NCBI RefSeq assembly: GCF_030864355.1
Contig: NC_083396.1
Span: 1,116,001 to 1,180,000, forward strand
DNA: 64,000 nt
Direction of reading: 5' to 3'
Source: Cutaneotrichosporon cavernicola
Taxonomy: Eukaryota; Basidiomycota; Tremellomycetes; Trichosporonales; Trichosporonaceae
Each line of letters starts with the position of its first letter. Position 1 is the first letter of the stretch. A model generated the notes under the pieces. It made no database searches and had not been told where the DNA came from. It was given only the letters and a program-made list of their open reading frames with translations. The position numbers were made by a program, and so were the translations under genes. Shown here piece after piece: positions 11,107 to 20,421 of this stretch.

Positions 11107-12561
11107 CTACATGGTCTCCTTTTGCCGTTCCCTCGCTTCGCGTCGCTTGCGCCAAATCGCGCCCCATCGCTGCTGTACTCCCACAAGCACGAGCGACAAT
11201 ACCAAGAGCCCAGTCCAGAGCGTAAAAGTCCATCCCGTCCCGATCCGCTTCATGGTCGGTTCTACGGCCGCCGTACTTGCAGCACCGAGTAGACATCGGG
11301 CGAGGTTGAGTGCCGCAGTTGCTGACGCGCTCTGAGTCGGAAACACATCGACGATAAAAGTCGAGATGACGGACTGGATCGACATGGCGGCCCACGCGAG
11401 GACGAACGAAGCAACAATCGGTGCAGCCATATGTAGGTGCTTGTCGAGCGCCCAGCCGAACAGCAGCATTGCGAACCATTGTAATGGCGACCAGAACCAG
11501 ACGGTGCGTAGGCGCGCGTGTTCGATTGGAAAGTCGGCCGGATTACCCGTAAAGTGGGCCTGCATACGCTTGTAGTCGTGGTCTAGGAGCTTGCCAGTCG
11601 TGAGCGTCCCAATCATACACCCGAAGCCGTTGGCCAAAAACGTCAGGCCGATATGTAGGTCGTCCAGGCCGTATATGCTTTTAAAGAGGGACGATTGGGC
11701 CGTGACGGCCATCTGCCAAGTCGCGTAGTGTAGCGAGAGGAAGAGGAGCGTAACAAAGACCTCGGGGTAGAAGAGGATGCGGATTGGCGCGGCGATATCG
11801 AGCTTGAGTGACTTGGTAGTTGTCGCTTGCGCCTCCCGTGGTGGTGCCATTATTTTATCTAGTGGAGCTCGCGAGATGCGAGGTGGCAACAACGAGCCGT
11901 CGCCAACAAGCCCCCGCAGCGTCTCGGGAAGCACGACCACCAATATGGCGAGGTATGTTCCCCCGTAGATGACGAGGAACCAGAAGATGGAGCGCCACCC
12001 CATCGTGTCAGAGAACACGCCGCCGAGCACAGGCCCAATGGCTAGAGGCATGAGAAGGCCTGTCTGGAAGATCCCCATGATACCTCCGCGCGCCTCTCGC
12101 GCAGTCACGTCTCCAATCATGCCTGATCCAATGGCGATGGTACTAGCTGAACCCGAGCTCTGTAATCCTCTCAAGATGAGAAGCTCGTAGAACTGTGTTG
12201 AGAGGGCCAGTCCAATACTCGCACCGATAAAAACGACAAACGTACACATAAGCGTCACCCGGCGACCGTAGACGTCCGAAAGGGCGCCCCATAATGTTGG
12301 CGTGAGTGCCTGGAACACCATGTACGTCGTGACGGTGAGGTTGATGTTTTCGATTGATGTTCCGAGATCATGGGCGATGCGCGGGATGGCGGGGAAGTAG
12401 ATGTTGGAGGCGAAGCCCGAGAATGTGGCTGATATCGTGGCGAGCACGACGATGAGCCAGCGCTGCCGCCGCGTGAAGCGCGAGTATTCTGGTGCGGGGA
12501 CGGCGTGTGTAGAGTCCTCGTTGGGCTCATTGATGGTGCCATGTTTGAGCGGAGGTGACAT
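11107..12561 (-). CDS. MFS transporter, DHA1 drug:H+ antiporter type
   Basis: A single exon of 484 codons. A hydrophilic N-terminus of about 30 residues precedes twelve hydrophobic segments, the usual MFS_1 plan. Helix 1 has FSGFASNIYFPAIP. The loop 2-3 motif A is GALSDVYGRRVTL. Motif C in helix 5 is MPLAIGPVLGGVFSD, which marks drug:H+ antiporters. The central loop is about 60 residues and the tail is basic. Relatives such as Qdr, Aqr1 and Dtr1 export drugs, polyamines or weak acids at the plasma membrane; the substrate here cannot be read from sequence. The gene is intronless, unlike most conserved genes in this window. Confidence 0.88.
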   Translation of the reverse strand: MSPPLKHGTINEPNEDSTHAVPAPEYSRFTRRQRWLIVVLATISATFSGFASNIYFPAIPRIAHDLGTSIENINLTVTTYMVFQALTPTLWGALSDVYGRRVTLMCTFVVFIGASIGLALSTQFYELLILRGLQSSGSASTIAIGSGMIGDVTAREARGGIMGIFQTGLLMPLAIGPVLGGVFSDTMGWRSIFWFLVIYGGTYLAILVVVLPETLRGLVGDGSLLPPRISRAPLDKIMAPPREAQATTTKSLKLDIAAPIRILFYPEVFVTLLFLSLHYATWQMAVTAQSSLFKSIYGLDDLHIGLTFLANGFGCMIGTLTTGKLLDHDYKRMQAHFTGNPADFPIEHARLRTVWFWSPLQWFAMLLFGWALDKHLHMAAPIVASFVLAWAAMSIQSVISTFIVDVFPTQSASATAALNLARCLLGAASTAAVEPTMKRIGTGWTFTLWTGLLVLSLVLVGVQQRWGAIWRKRREARERQKETM

Positions 12562-13191
12562 GAGAGTTGTGGTTCAGTTTGCTCGGTTGGGTGTATTTGT
12601 GGAGTGGAGCAACGCTAAGGGACAAGCCGAGTCATCGTGCCTTGTTTGGGCCTGATTTCATCGGGCTAGTCCGAGACCGTCTCCGACTCCGATTCCCAAA
12701 TTGAGCCTGGTTCACGACATCAGATCAAGATTGCAGTATGACCAGTGCAAGGAACGTGACCCGGGGGCGGCCTGGGCAGCAAGCCGCACGCTGCTGGAGG
12801 CTTCACCTCAACGAGCCCCAGGCAAAAGATCCAGACACCACCTAATCGGCCACTCGGCAACCATTAGCAACCAGTTCCCAAGATATCCTGGCGCATGAGA
12901 GAAATGCTGCCTAACGTGTGGGAGGCATGCTGGACACGCGAGGCATGCTGGGCTGGACTTTGTCATCTCCAAGACTCCAACACCATCGCACGCGTCGGGC
13001 CATCTCTAGAGAGACGAGATTACCTGAATGGGATTGGAGCGTGCCCACACCGTTGCGTGAATGTCTATCTTGCTCAGGCTTAGCTCGCCATCCTCGCTCA
13101 CCTCCTCGTTCTTCGCTGACGCACAGAATGCAATCACACCATGCACACTCTATACAGACGAGCCATACATGCATTCCTGTCTCGGCCCTCG
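12562..13191. other. Intergenic upstream of MFS gene
   Basis: 630 nt. Contains a short direct repeat GAGGCATGCTGG at about 12921 and 12940. No gene or RNA supported. Confidence 0.5.
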
Positions 13192-15228
13192 TCAGCCGAA
13201 TTGACCGCGCTTGGGCCATGGAAGAGATGCCGCGCGATTACCCCACTCGTGGAACATCTGCCACAGATAATGCAGCGTCACCCCCATCCCACGCAGTGCC
13301 TCCTCGCCCTCCTCCCACATCGCCCGGACGTCGACTCCCGGCACGTTGGGATGGACCTGCACGGCAATGGCGGAGGGTAAGTCGTCCTCCTTGTGACAAT
13401 ACTCTGCTAGGAGTCGGAGAACAGTTTCCTGTAGGACATGCGGCGCTTCACCAGTGATGGAGGGACACTTATCGAGCGCTTCGTCACCAATACCGGTGAT
13501 GAGCGTATATCCCGCCAACCCCAACTCGTGATCGGCCGCGAGGATGACACGTATTTCGCTAATCTGTTTTTCTTTTGGCGGCCATGCCTGCGCGATGTCC
13601 ATCATCTTGTGTGCAGTGGGCCGGAAAGATGTCATGAAGTCGACGTCGCGAGACCCAGACGACAGCCGAGCAGCTGGAGCTGGAGATCGGGGTGCGTGTC
13701 TTGGTTCACTGGTGGACGAGCCATTCAATGAATTGAGTGATGGGGTGTGGTTATTCGACGAATGGTCTGAGAGTGACAGTTGATGGTTCGATGAATGGGA
13801 GGACCATGTACTCGGCCGTGACGCGTATCGCCGCTCGATGACCGCGCGGGCTTCCGGTTCGAGTGCCGATTCCGGCCATACGCCATCGGCAACGAGGACG
13901 GTACATGGCTCGCCTCCGCGAGGCGTGCCCACCAGCCTCATTGCCGATGGGTGGTCGATACCTGGTGTGCCGCGACACATCTCGTCCCAATAAACTTGCA
14001 AGTGTGACTGCAAGATCTCGGGATCAGACTGCCAGGGACCGACGGTGTTTGTGATCATCACCCTGGACACGTCCTTGAGTTCTACCCAGGCTAATGGTCC
14101 TCGACCATTGAGGTGTATTAGCCAGATGTACAGGCGGTGTATACGTCCTCTTGTTGGCGACCAGGAGAGGATGTTGGAGAGCATGAGGGCCAGCATGGGC
14201 TCGATACTCTGCAGCCACCGGTGGGTGCGCGACGACAAGTCGCCGGACGGACCCACAAACGACAGCCTCGGGCGAGAGGTGCTTGCGGTACTGCTGTGCG
14301 ATGTAGATGTGGATGTGGATGTGGATGTTGAAGGGCCGGCCGTGGCGTTCGGCCTCCCGCGCGACGTACTTGCGAAATCGCTGTGGGACGTAGTGACCGT
14401 GGGTCTATCCCTGACGGTGTAGTTGTGTTCCATCGTTCGAGATATGCTCGCGACATTGCTAGAGGACGCACTCATGACTCGGCTTGAAGGACCGGCAGTT
14501 GCGTTCGGTTTGGACCAGCGGCTTTCCTCCAACCGGCTGAAATGGTTCAGCCAAAGCCTTCTCCGCCCTGGCGTCTCACATCTATGCGGCTTCCAATCGA
14601 TACCAGCAAGAGTGACTGACATGTCCCTAGAGACCTGGACGACAATATCGCCTGGATGGTGTACGCCTACCGATCCCTTTGTCGTGATTCTCCGCCAGAG
14701 TGTCGCCATTTGCGTAAGGAGGATACGTTGTTTCTCCGCCGACGGATGGATGTGGAACGGAGTCATCATCTTGTTATTGACAAGGAACAGCGCGTCGGCA
14801 GAAACGTTGCCTTGCCCGCTATCCGTGACGCGGATCCATACACAGCTTACGTCCGTCTCGGCCCAGTTGATCGCTCGTCTAGCCATGTCGCGGGCGAGGG
14901 AGCGGAATGGCTCGCTTTCAATAAAACCGTGTGCGCGAGGATCCCATGATGGATATGGAGGCGGACCAGGAGCAGTGGGGTATACCACCCCCGGCCTGGG
15001 TTGGGCCCAAAACTCGTGGGCCTCGTATTCCAGTATTCCGTTGGTCTGGATCGGCACCAGGGCGGTACGCACCAGCTCGATTTCGGCGTACTCTATTGCC
15101 CGTGTTGTCGTGCCTGCAGCCGTCGTGGCTTTCTGCGGGATGGCCTGGTATCCATGGATCATACACGCTGGAGTGGTCTGAGATGTCGGGAGAGTATTGT
15201 GCGGTTGAGACAAGGAGGGTGGATCCAT
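13192..15228 (-). CDS. Unknown repeat-unit protein, shorter paralogue
   Basis: One uninterrupted frame of 678 codons. Not recognised. A low-complexity N-terminus contains YQAIPQ. Unit 1 (residues about 105-210) has CVWIRVTDSGQ, HPSAEKQRILL, TKGSVGVHHPGDIVV and LAGIDW. A Ser/Thr/Arg spacer follows. Unit 2 (about 335-470) has IHLNGRGPLAWVELKDV and CRGTPGIDHPSAM. A Ser-rich spacer and a more diverged C-terminal unit (about 545-678) complete it. The plan matches the neighbour at 15550-18564 unit by unit, so the two are tandem paralogues. There is no signal peptide or membrane segment. The (AATAGC)n tract lies 80-130 bp upstream of the start. No function is proposed. Confidence 0.7.
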   Translation of the reverse strand: MDPPSLSQPHNTLPTSQTTPACMIHGYQAIPQKATTAAGTTTRAIEYAEIELVRTALVPIQTNGILEYEAHEFWAQPRPGVVYPTAPGPPPYPSWDPRAHGFIESEPFRSLARDMARRAINWAETDVSCVWIRVTDSGQGNVSADALFLVNNKMMTPFHIHPSAEKQRILLTQMATLWRRITTKGSVGVHHPGDIVVQVSRDMSVTLAGIDWKPHRCETPGRRRLWLNHFSRLEESRWSKPNATAGPSSRVMSASSSNVASISRTMEHNYTVRDRPTVTTSHSDFASTSRGRPNATAGPSTSTSTSTSTSHSSTASTSRPRLSFVGPSGDLSSRTHRWLQSIEPMLALMLSNILSWSPTRGRIHRLYIWLIHLNGRGPLAWVELKDVSRVMITNTVGPWQSDPEILQSHLQVYWDEMCRGTPGIDHPSAMRLVGTPRGGEPCTVLVADGVWPESALEPEARAVIERRYASRPSTWSSHSSNHQLSLSDHSSNNHTPSLNSLNGSSTSEPRHAPRSPAPAARLSSGSRDVDFMTSFRPTAHKMMDIAQAWPPKEKQISEIRVILAADHELGLAGYTLITGIGDEALDKCPSITGEAPHVLQETVLRLLAEYCHKEDDLPSAIAVQVHPNVPGVDVRAMWEEGEEALRGMGVTLHYLWQMFHEWGNRAASLPWPKRGQFG

Positions 15229-15549
15229 CGTTACAGATCTTGTTTATGTAACGGCAACGCGTTGTCAGGATCATCAGCCGCATAGCCCCCTGGGTGTCAT
15301 CGTCATCCAAATAGCAATAGCAATAGGAATAGCATAGCAATAGCAATAGCAAAAGCAATAGGATCTTGAAATCGGCAGGTTAGCAGGTGACGGCTGTGCA
15401 ACGAGGCAGTGTATTGCATATAACCTTGCTAACGTTCTGGTCCCTGGCCATGACAACCATCTTACAACTGGTGACCTCGCCAGTCCTCAACTAATACAGT
15501 CTCTTTAAAAACCTGCCATGGCATACCAATCGCATGCTTTAGACGATGA
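15229..15549. other. Intergenic between the two repeat-unit paralogues
   Basis: 321 nt between two same-strand genes. It holds the hexanucleotide tract listed separately and is the promoter region of the shorter paralogue. Confidence 0.5.
15309..15362. repeat. (AATAGC)n microsatellite
   Basis: About eight imperfect copies of a hexamer, interrupted by AATAGG and AAAAGC variants. It lies in the promoter region of the 13192-15228 gene. Length polymorphism between strains would be expected. Confidence 0.9.
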
Positions 15550-18500
15550 TTAATAACTTGCATAACTGCGTATCGGATCCGCGTGGTAACCCTCAACGTC
15601 GTGCGGCGCGGGTGCGTATGTTCCGGCATCTCTTGATCCGCATCGCTGTTGAACGAAAGCTTGCCGCGCTGACCAGACCACGAACCCTGTGTCTGCACCC
15701 GCTGGTGGGGAACGTGGAGCTACCCCAGCGAGAGCAAGTACTGCAATACTGCCGTCTCTCAGTGCTGCCAGTGCACCTGTGGTTAGCGCAGTTGCAGCTT
15801 GGGCAGCTACCGGTGAAATATGGTTGTGCGCTTGCGCGTTTGCATGCGTGGGCGCCGGTGCTGTCGGTGAACGGACCGGAGCTCGATGTGCTGGCACGGC
15901 TGGTGTCGGCATCGTGGCTCCGCGAACAGGAGCTGAAGGAGCTGAGGCCTGCGCTGGCCCCGCGTCAACAGGGATACCTGCCCTCTCGGCGTATATCGAT
16001 TCAACGGAGGTTTCCAGCTCCAACGCTGCCTGCTCCCAGTAGGCATCCGCCGAGACGACGCTGACTGTCTGAGTGTTCTTGGGGTAGACTGTGAACGTGA
16101 ACATTTCCGGGTGGTCAACGCCCGGCATGCCCCGGCGACACAGATCGTACCACCGCTGCACAACGACCTGCGGCAGCATGCCCCAGTTGATGTAAGTGGC
16201 GTTGGTCCAGGTAGTGATGTTGTTACCCATTGTGTCCTTGAGTAGGACTCGCCCGCTCACTCCCCGGCCGGCTATGTGTAAGAGAGTAACTGTGGCTTGC
16301 TCGATTGTGCGCATGGTTGGGGGCCAGTCGACAACATAGGCCACTATGGCACCAATGTCCGCTTTGGCGCGATTGACGAATGAGGCCGTGGGTTCCTCGA
16401 GAATTCGTCCTCCGAGCCCCTGGTATCGGAACGGTGGCATGGTTCCGCCCGACCACTTTGGAGGCTGCGCAGAGAGGCAAAGATCCATGGGCAAGTGGTT
16501 GGCGGGAGGGCTGGCCATGCTGGAGAGGGGAGGGCTGACCATGCTGGAGAGGGGAGGGCTGGCCAGTGTGGAGACAGGGCTAGCCACGGTGGGGAAAGTG
16601 GGACCAGCCGCGTTGGGAAGCGGCGGGCTAGCGACGTTGGGCAGCGGCGGGCTAGTGACGTTGGGCAGCGGCGGGCTATAAGCGTTAGGAAGAGGGGACC
16701 CAGTGACGTTGGGCTGTGGCGAGAGAGCAGCGGTAGAACGAGGGCTAGCCGCAACTGCAACATCGGGAAGAGGGGGGCTGGTTTCGTAGGGAGGTGGCCG
16801 ATTTCCCGCAATGGGACCGGGTACTATCTCAATGCCAGAGGATGCGAATGCGCTGGCTAAAACATCGTTGATGAAGCCTGGAATCTCGTCGGCATTGATA
16901 ACGATACTATCGCGAGAAGGTCTGTGGGCAGTATCGCGGACTGATGGGCTCCGATGACTCTCAACATGGTCACCTGGCCGCGTGGCATATGTTCGGCCCA
17001 CAAAGCCGCGCTGCGGTGCTAGCATCGTTGCCTCGCGCCATACGACCTTGGTCGACACTTGGTCGATTGTCCTTGCGCCCTTGGGCGAGGCGCCGAGCGC
17101 AATCATCGCCGGGTGATCATACTCGGGCACTCCCTGGCGACAGAGGTCGGCCCAGCGTTTCGCAACCTTTTCCTGCAGCCCATTCGGGTTCACGTGAGAT
17201 GCAGACAGTGGGTTGGAAATAAGAGTTGCAGAGGCGTCGGTGACGTCGATGCGGACGGTCGAGCCCTTGCCCCTTATATGGAGGAGACAGATGGAAATCA
17301 TGTCGATGGCAGACGTAAATGGATACGACATGATATCGTCGACGATGCCACGCAATGTCGGCACGGCACTCTGTAGGAACGTGGTGGTGTGTGCGTCAAG
17401 CGCCTCGCCAGCCATCCCCTTGAACGACAGCGGCGCACATGAGCCCGCCGCCGAAGCCACGACCGTAGGCCTGTCCGGCCTTGCGAACTCGCACGCAAAG
17501 ATGTCCAACGAGCCTGGAGGGCCGAGAGTCGCCCGGGTCTGGTCCTTGAGCTGACGAATCCACGGATCACGCCGGCCCTCGTTCTTGAACGTGTGCGCCG
17601 TCCAATCAATTCCCGCAATGGTCATATTGTTATTCGAGAGGGCCTTCTTGAACACAATGTCGCCAGGGTAGTCGACACCAACAGTGCCCGTGCTCACAAT
17701 GGTCTGGAGCCACGGCCGGCTGAGCGATTTGAGGAGCTCCTTCTGCTTGGAAACTTGGGGGTGGAGGTCAAATGGTGTGAGGACGGTGCTGTTGATAAGG
17801 AATGCGACATCACAGGAAACAGATTTCGTGTCGTCGGCCGTCAGGCGGATCCACACTACCTGAATGTCTGACCGACCTGCCCACGCGACCGCCGAGTCGA
17901 CTACACTGGCAGATATCGGGTCGAGACGGGTTGCACAAAAGCTGAGCGACCGCGTCTCGTCTTTGACAGTGACAGCGGGCGGTGGTGGTGGGGGTTCCTT
18001 GAGCGACAGGCGGTCATAGCCGTAGATGTGGAAACGGTCAAAGAAGACCATCGCAGCCGTGGAACTCGCCACTGTGGAACTCGCGACGACATGCTCGACC
18101 TCGCCCCTCTCGGGTCCATCCTGCACTCCCGGGCCCGTACTTGCGGGAGCGGTAGCGGATGCCACCGGGGAACGAGCTGCTGGTGGGGAGGACACCGGGA
18201 CTTGTCCCGGAGGTGGGGGCGGTTGCGCGGACACCGGGGCTGGAGCCGGTTGTTCTGCGGATGGCGGGAGCGGGAGTGGGAGAACTGGAGCTGGGACCGT
18301 TGCGGATGGGATGGGCGGGGCTGGCGACAGTGCATTTGGTTGCGGTATGGCCTGGTACGACGGCGGAGGCGAGTTGTTGTTCTGCCCACCCTGTGTCGGT
18401 TCCCAGCCGAAGCGAGGTAAGTTGATTGAGACCGACCCGGCCCGGAAGATACGGCGGTTGCTCATGTTGGGGAGGCTAGGCAGTGAGCAAGATGGGGATG

Positions 18501-18564
18501 GGTTGATGGACGTTGATGCTAATGAAGACGACGATGCAGTTGATGTGAATGCCATTTGGGTCAT
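15550..18564 (-). CDS. Unknown repeat-unit protein, longer paralogue
   Basis: One frame of 1004 codons. A Ser/Pro-rich N-terminus with SYQAIPQ (matching the paralogue) is followed by three globular units separated by low-complexity linkers. Unit 1 (about 215-330) has IQVVWIRLTADD, GTVGVDYPGDIVF and IAGIDW. Unit 2 (about 385-530) has LLHIRGKGSTVRIDVTDA and DLCRQGVPEYDHPAMI. Unit 3 (about 720-860) has LLHIAGRGVSGRVLLKDT and DLCRRGMPGVDHPEMF. The linker near 590-690 contains tandem PPLPNV/PPLSSM repeats (bases about 16500-16700). The tail after about 870 is Ala/Pro-rich. No signal peptide, membrane helix or known catalytic motif was seen. The C-terminal 60 residues are the least certain and may hide an intron. 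Confidence 0.7.
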   Translation of the reverse strand: MTQMAFTSTASSSSLASTSINPSPSCSLPSLPNMSNRRIFRAGSVSINLPRFGWEPTQGGQNNNSPPPSYQAIPQPNALSPAPPIPSATVPAPVLPLPLPPSAEQPAPAPVSAQPPPPPGQVPVSSPPAARSPVASATAPASTGPGVQDGPERGEVEHVVASSTVASSTAAMVFFDRFHIYGYDRLSLKEPPPPPPAVTVKDETRSLSFCATRLDPISASVVDSAVAWAGRSDIQVVWIRLTADDTKSVSCDVAFLINSTVLTPFDLHPQVSKQKELLKSLSRPWLQTIVSTGTVGVDYPGDIVFKKALSNNNMTIAGIDWTAHTFKNEGRRDPWIRQLKDQTRATLGPPGSLDIFACEFARPDRPTVVASAAGSCAPLSFKGMAGEALDAHTTTFLQSAVPTLRGIVDDIMSYPFTSAIDMISICLLHIRGKGSTVRIDVTDASATLISNPLSASHVNPNGLQEKVAKRWADLCRQGVPEYDHPAMIALGASPKGARTIDQVSTKVVWREATMLAPQRGFVGRTYATRPGDHVESHRSPSVRDTAHRPSRDSIVINADEIPGFINDVLASAFASSGIEIVPGPIAGNRPPPYETSPPLPDVAVAASPRSTAALSPQPNVTGSPLPNAYSPPLPNVTSPPLPNVASPPLPNAAGPTFPTVASPVSTLASPPLSSMVSPPLSSMASPPANHLPMDLCLSAQPPKWSGGTMPPFRYQGLGGRILEEPTASFVNRAKADIGAIVAYVVDWPPTMRTIEQATVTLLHIAGRGVSGRVLLKDTMGNNITTWTNATYINWGMLPQVVVQRWYDLCRRGMPGVDHPEMFTFTVYPKNTQTVSVVSADAYWEQAALELETSVESIYAERAGIPVDAGPAQASAPSAPVRGATMPTPAVPAHRAPVRSPTAPAPTHANAQAHNHISPVAAQAATALTTGALAALRDGSIAVLALAGVAPRSPPAGADTGFVVWSARQAFVQQRCGSRDAGTYAPAPHDVEGYHADPIRSYASY

Positions 18565-19025
18565 TACTTAGTTGAAACTGGTCTATAACAACCCATTGGA
18601 CGTGAATGCTGATCCCTAGTGTCAGTCTCTTATTATCCTAGTCACATGACTTTTGAAGCAGTGTATGCTTCGGGTATGTTGACCTTAAACTTGCCTAAAC
18701 CTTTGCTCCAGCGCTCCAGAAAGCTAACCTTGAACGGTTTAAGTCGACCATTCCCCACTCTGAGGAATGGCGCGCACTCGGTCTGACGTTGATGAGGTTA
18801 ACAACCCAGACCTGACGGCTGTATCGTTTTAGGCATTCAGCCACATACCTCAAGGTAAGTCATGCATGTCGTTGGCGTCACAGTTTCAGCCACTACTTGG
18901 TGCCGAAAACACACAAACTCCAGGGTAACCGGCCTGGCCGGATTTTTGGAGCTGGGCTGAGTGAGGCTGCGACACGGTCAAAGAGGACTCGAGACGAATG
19001 CATACAACTTACGTAATCAGTTGCA
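18565..19025. other. Intergenic upstream of tRNA-Val
   Basis: 461 nt of lower GC than the surrounding genes. No open frame or repeat recognised. Confidence 0.5.
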
Positions 19026-19114
19026 GGCCACTTAGCTCAGCTGGTTAGAGCGCATGCTTAACACGTGACATCGAGTTACGCATGAGGTCGGCGGTTCGAT
19101 CCCGCCAGAGGTCA
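19026..19114 (+). tRNA. tRNA-Val (AAC) with 15-nt intron
   Basis: A full cloverleaf can be drawn. The acceptor stem GGCCACT/AGAGGTC has one G-U pair and one A-A mismatch at 5-68. The D arm is GCTC...GAGC, the anticodon stem CATGC/GCATG, and the T arm GGCGG-TTCGATC-CCGCC, with discriminator A at 19114. The anticodon AAC is at 19060-19062. The intron occupies 19064-19078, one base 3' of the anticodon, the canonical position. A T-rich stretch follows as Pol III terminator. Confidence 0.93.
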
Positions 19115-19253
19115 TTCCTTTTTGTCGCGATTGGGTGCAAATGTGCCCCCGCCCGACAAACTGGCATTCATGACGTCATGCCTTCGTATCCCACTTTGAA
19201 ACCGGATCAATGAGAGGTTGGGATACGAAGCAACCAGCTACACGACACACACC

Positions 19254-20421
19254 ATGGCGGCCAAGCGCTCATTTCATCAGGTCGCGAAACAAGTGGCCAC
19301 GCGCACCTTGCTCTTATCGGATGGCAAGGTGATCCCCGCAATAGCGTGGGGTAACGGCACTGGCGGCCTGGCAAAGGGTGGCGACCGCGCAGTCCTCGGC
19401 GGCCAACTAGCACTTGAAGCTGGCATTCGACACCTCGACACGGCCCAGTCGTACCACACCGAGGCGGAGACGACGGCGGCCATCGGCGCCACCGGCTTGA
19501 AGAGGAGCGATGTGTTCGTTACGGATAAAAGTACGTTGGGGTTGGGGTTGGGGTTGGGTTGGGCTCATTCAAAGTATCGCGCAACACGTTCAAAGGAAAG
19601 GAGAGGACGCGGGAGAATGTGCGCGAGAGCGTCATCAACTCGCTCGACAAGCTCGGAAGTAAACCCGACCTCTTGCTCATTCACGATATTAGGGTGCCGG
19701 ACCAAGGCAAGATTCCAGAGTTCTGGAGATATCTCGAGGAGATGGTTGAGGATGGGACGCTGGGCGGCGTGTCCCTTGGCTTCTCCAATTTCCGACCACA
19801 GGATATCGAAGCTGTGATGAGCGTTGCGCGCATCAAGCCCGTCGTCAACCGTGAGTAGGTGGGGGGGGGGGGGGGGGGGAATTGGCCTGTTGCAGTGGAC
19901 GAACTGACCATTCGCGTCGCAAGGTGATGGCAGTTCTGTATCTATTCTCGGTCTGTTGTCGTGAGGGTGACGGACGGGGCGTTATCGCATCATTGAGGAT
20001 ACAAAATTGCTAACGCCCAGAGGTCGAGTTCCACCCATACGTATACGCGCATCTCGAGCCGCTCATGGAGCTCCAGGCCCGTCATGGGATCACGATGGCT
20101 GCGTTTGGCCCGCTTACGCCCATCCTGCGTCACCCGACTGGCGGTCCACTCAAGCCTGTACTGGAGCGTATTGGGGCTGCACATGGCCTGGATCCCGCGT
20201 CGGTGCTGCTTCTCTGGACGGTCCAGAAGGGTGTGGTTGCCGTCACGTCGTCCAAGAGTGAGGGCAACCTCCGGAAGATTGGTGCCATCAACACGCTGCC
20301 AGATCTTTCGCTGGAAGAGATTACGGCGATCGATGAGGCGGGCAAGAAGATCCACTTCCGTTTCTACAAGGACCACATGACCAAAGACTTTGCGGCACCA
20401 GACCTGCCGGAAGATGTATAG
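19254..20421 (+). CDS. Aldo-keto reductase
   Basis: Exons 19254-19530, 19575-19850 and 20021-20421 give 317 residues, the normal length of this NADPH-dependent carbonyl reductase family. The catalytic tetrad is visible: Asp in GIRHLDTAQSY, Tyr in the same motif, Lys in DVFVTDK and His in DLLLIHDI. The C-terminal cofactor loop includes VVAVTSSKSEGNLRKIG. The (alpha/beta)8 fold is expected; the protein is probably cytosolic. Intron 1 contains a GGGGTT repeat. Intron 2 is 170 nt, about five times the local norm, and carries a run of 19 G. The substrate is not predictable; relatives reduce ketoesters, xylose or other aldehydes. Confidence 0.88.
19861..19879 (+). repeat. (G)19 homopolymer in an intron
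   Basis: Nineteen consecutive G lie ten bases inside intron 2 of the aldo-keto reductase gene. Exact length may be affected by sequencing error. Confidence 0.85.
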
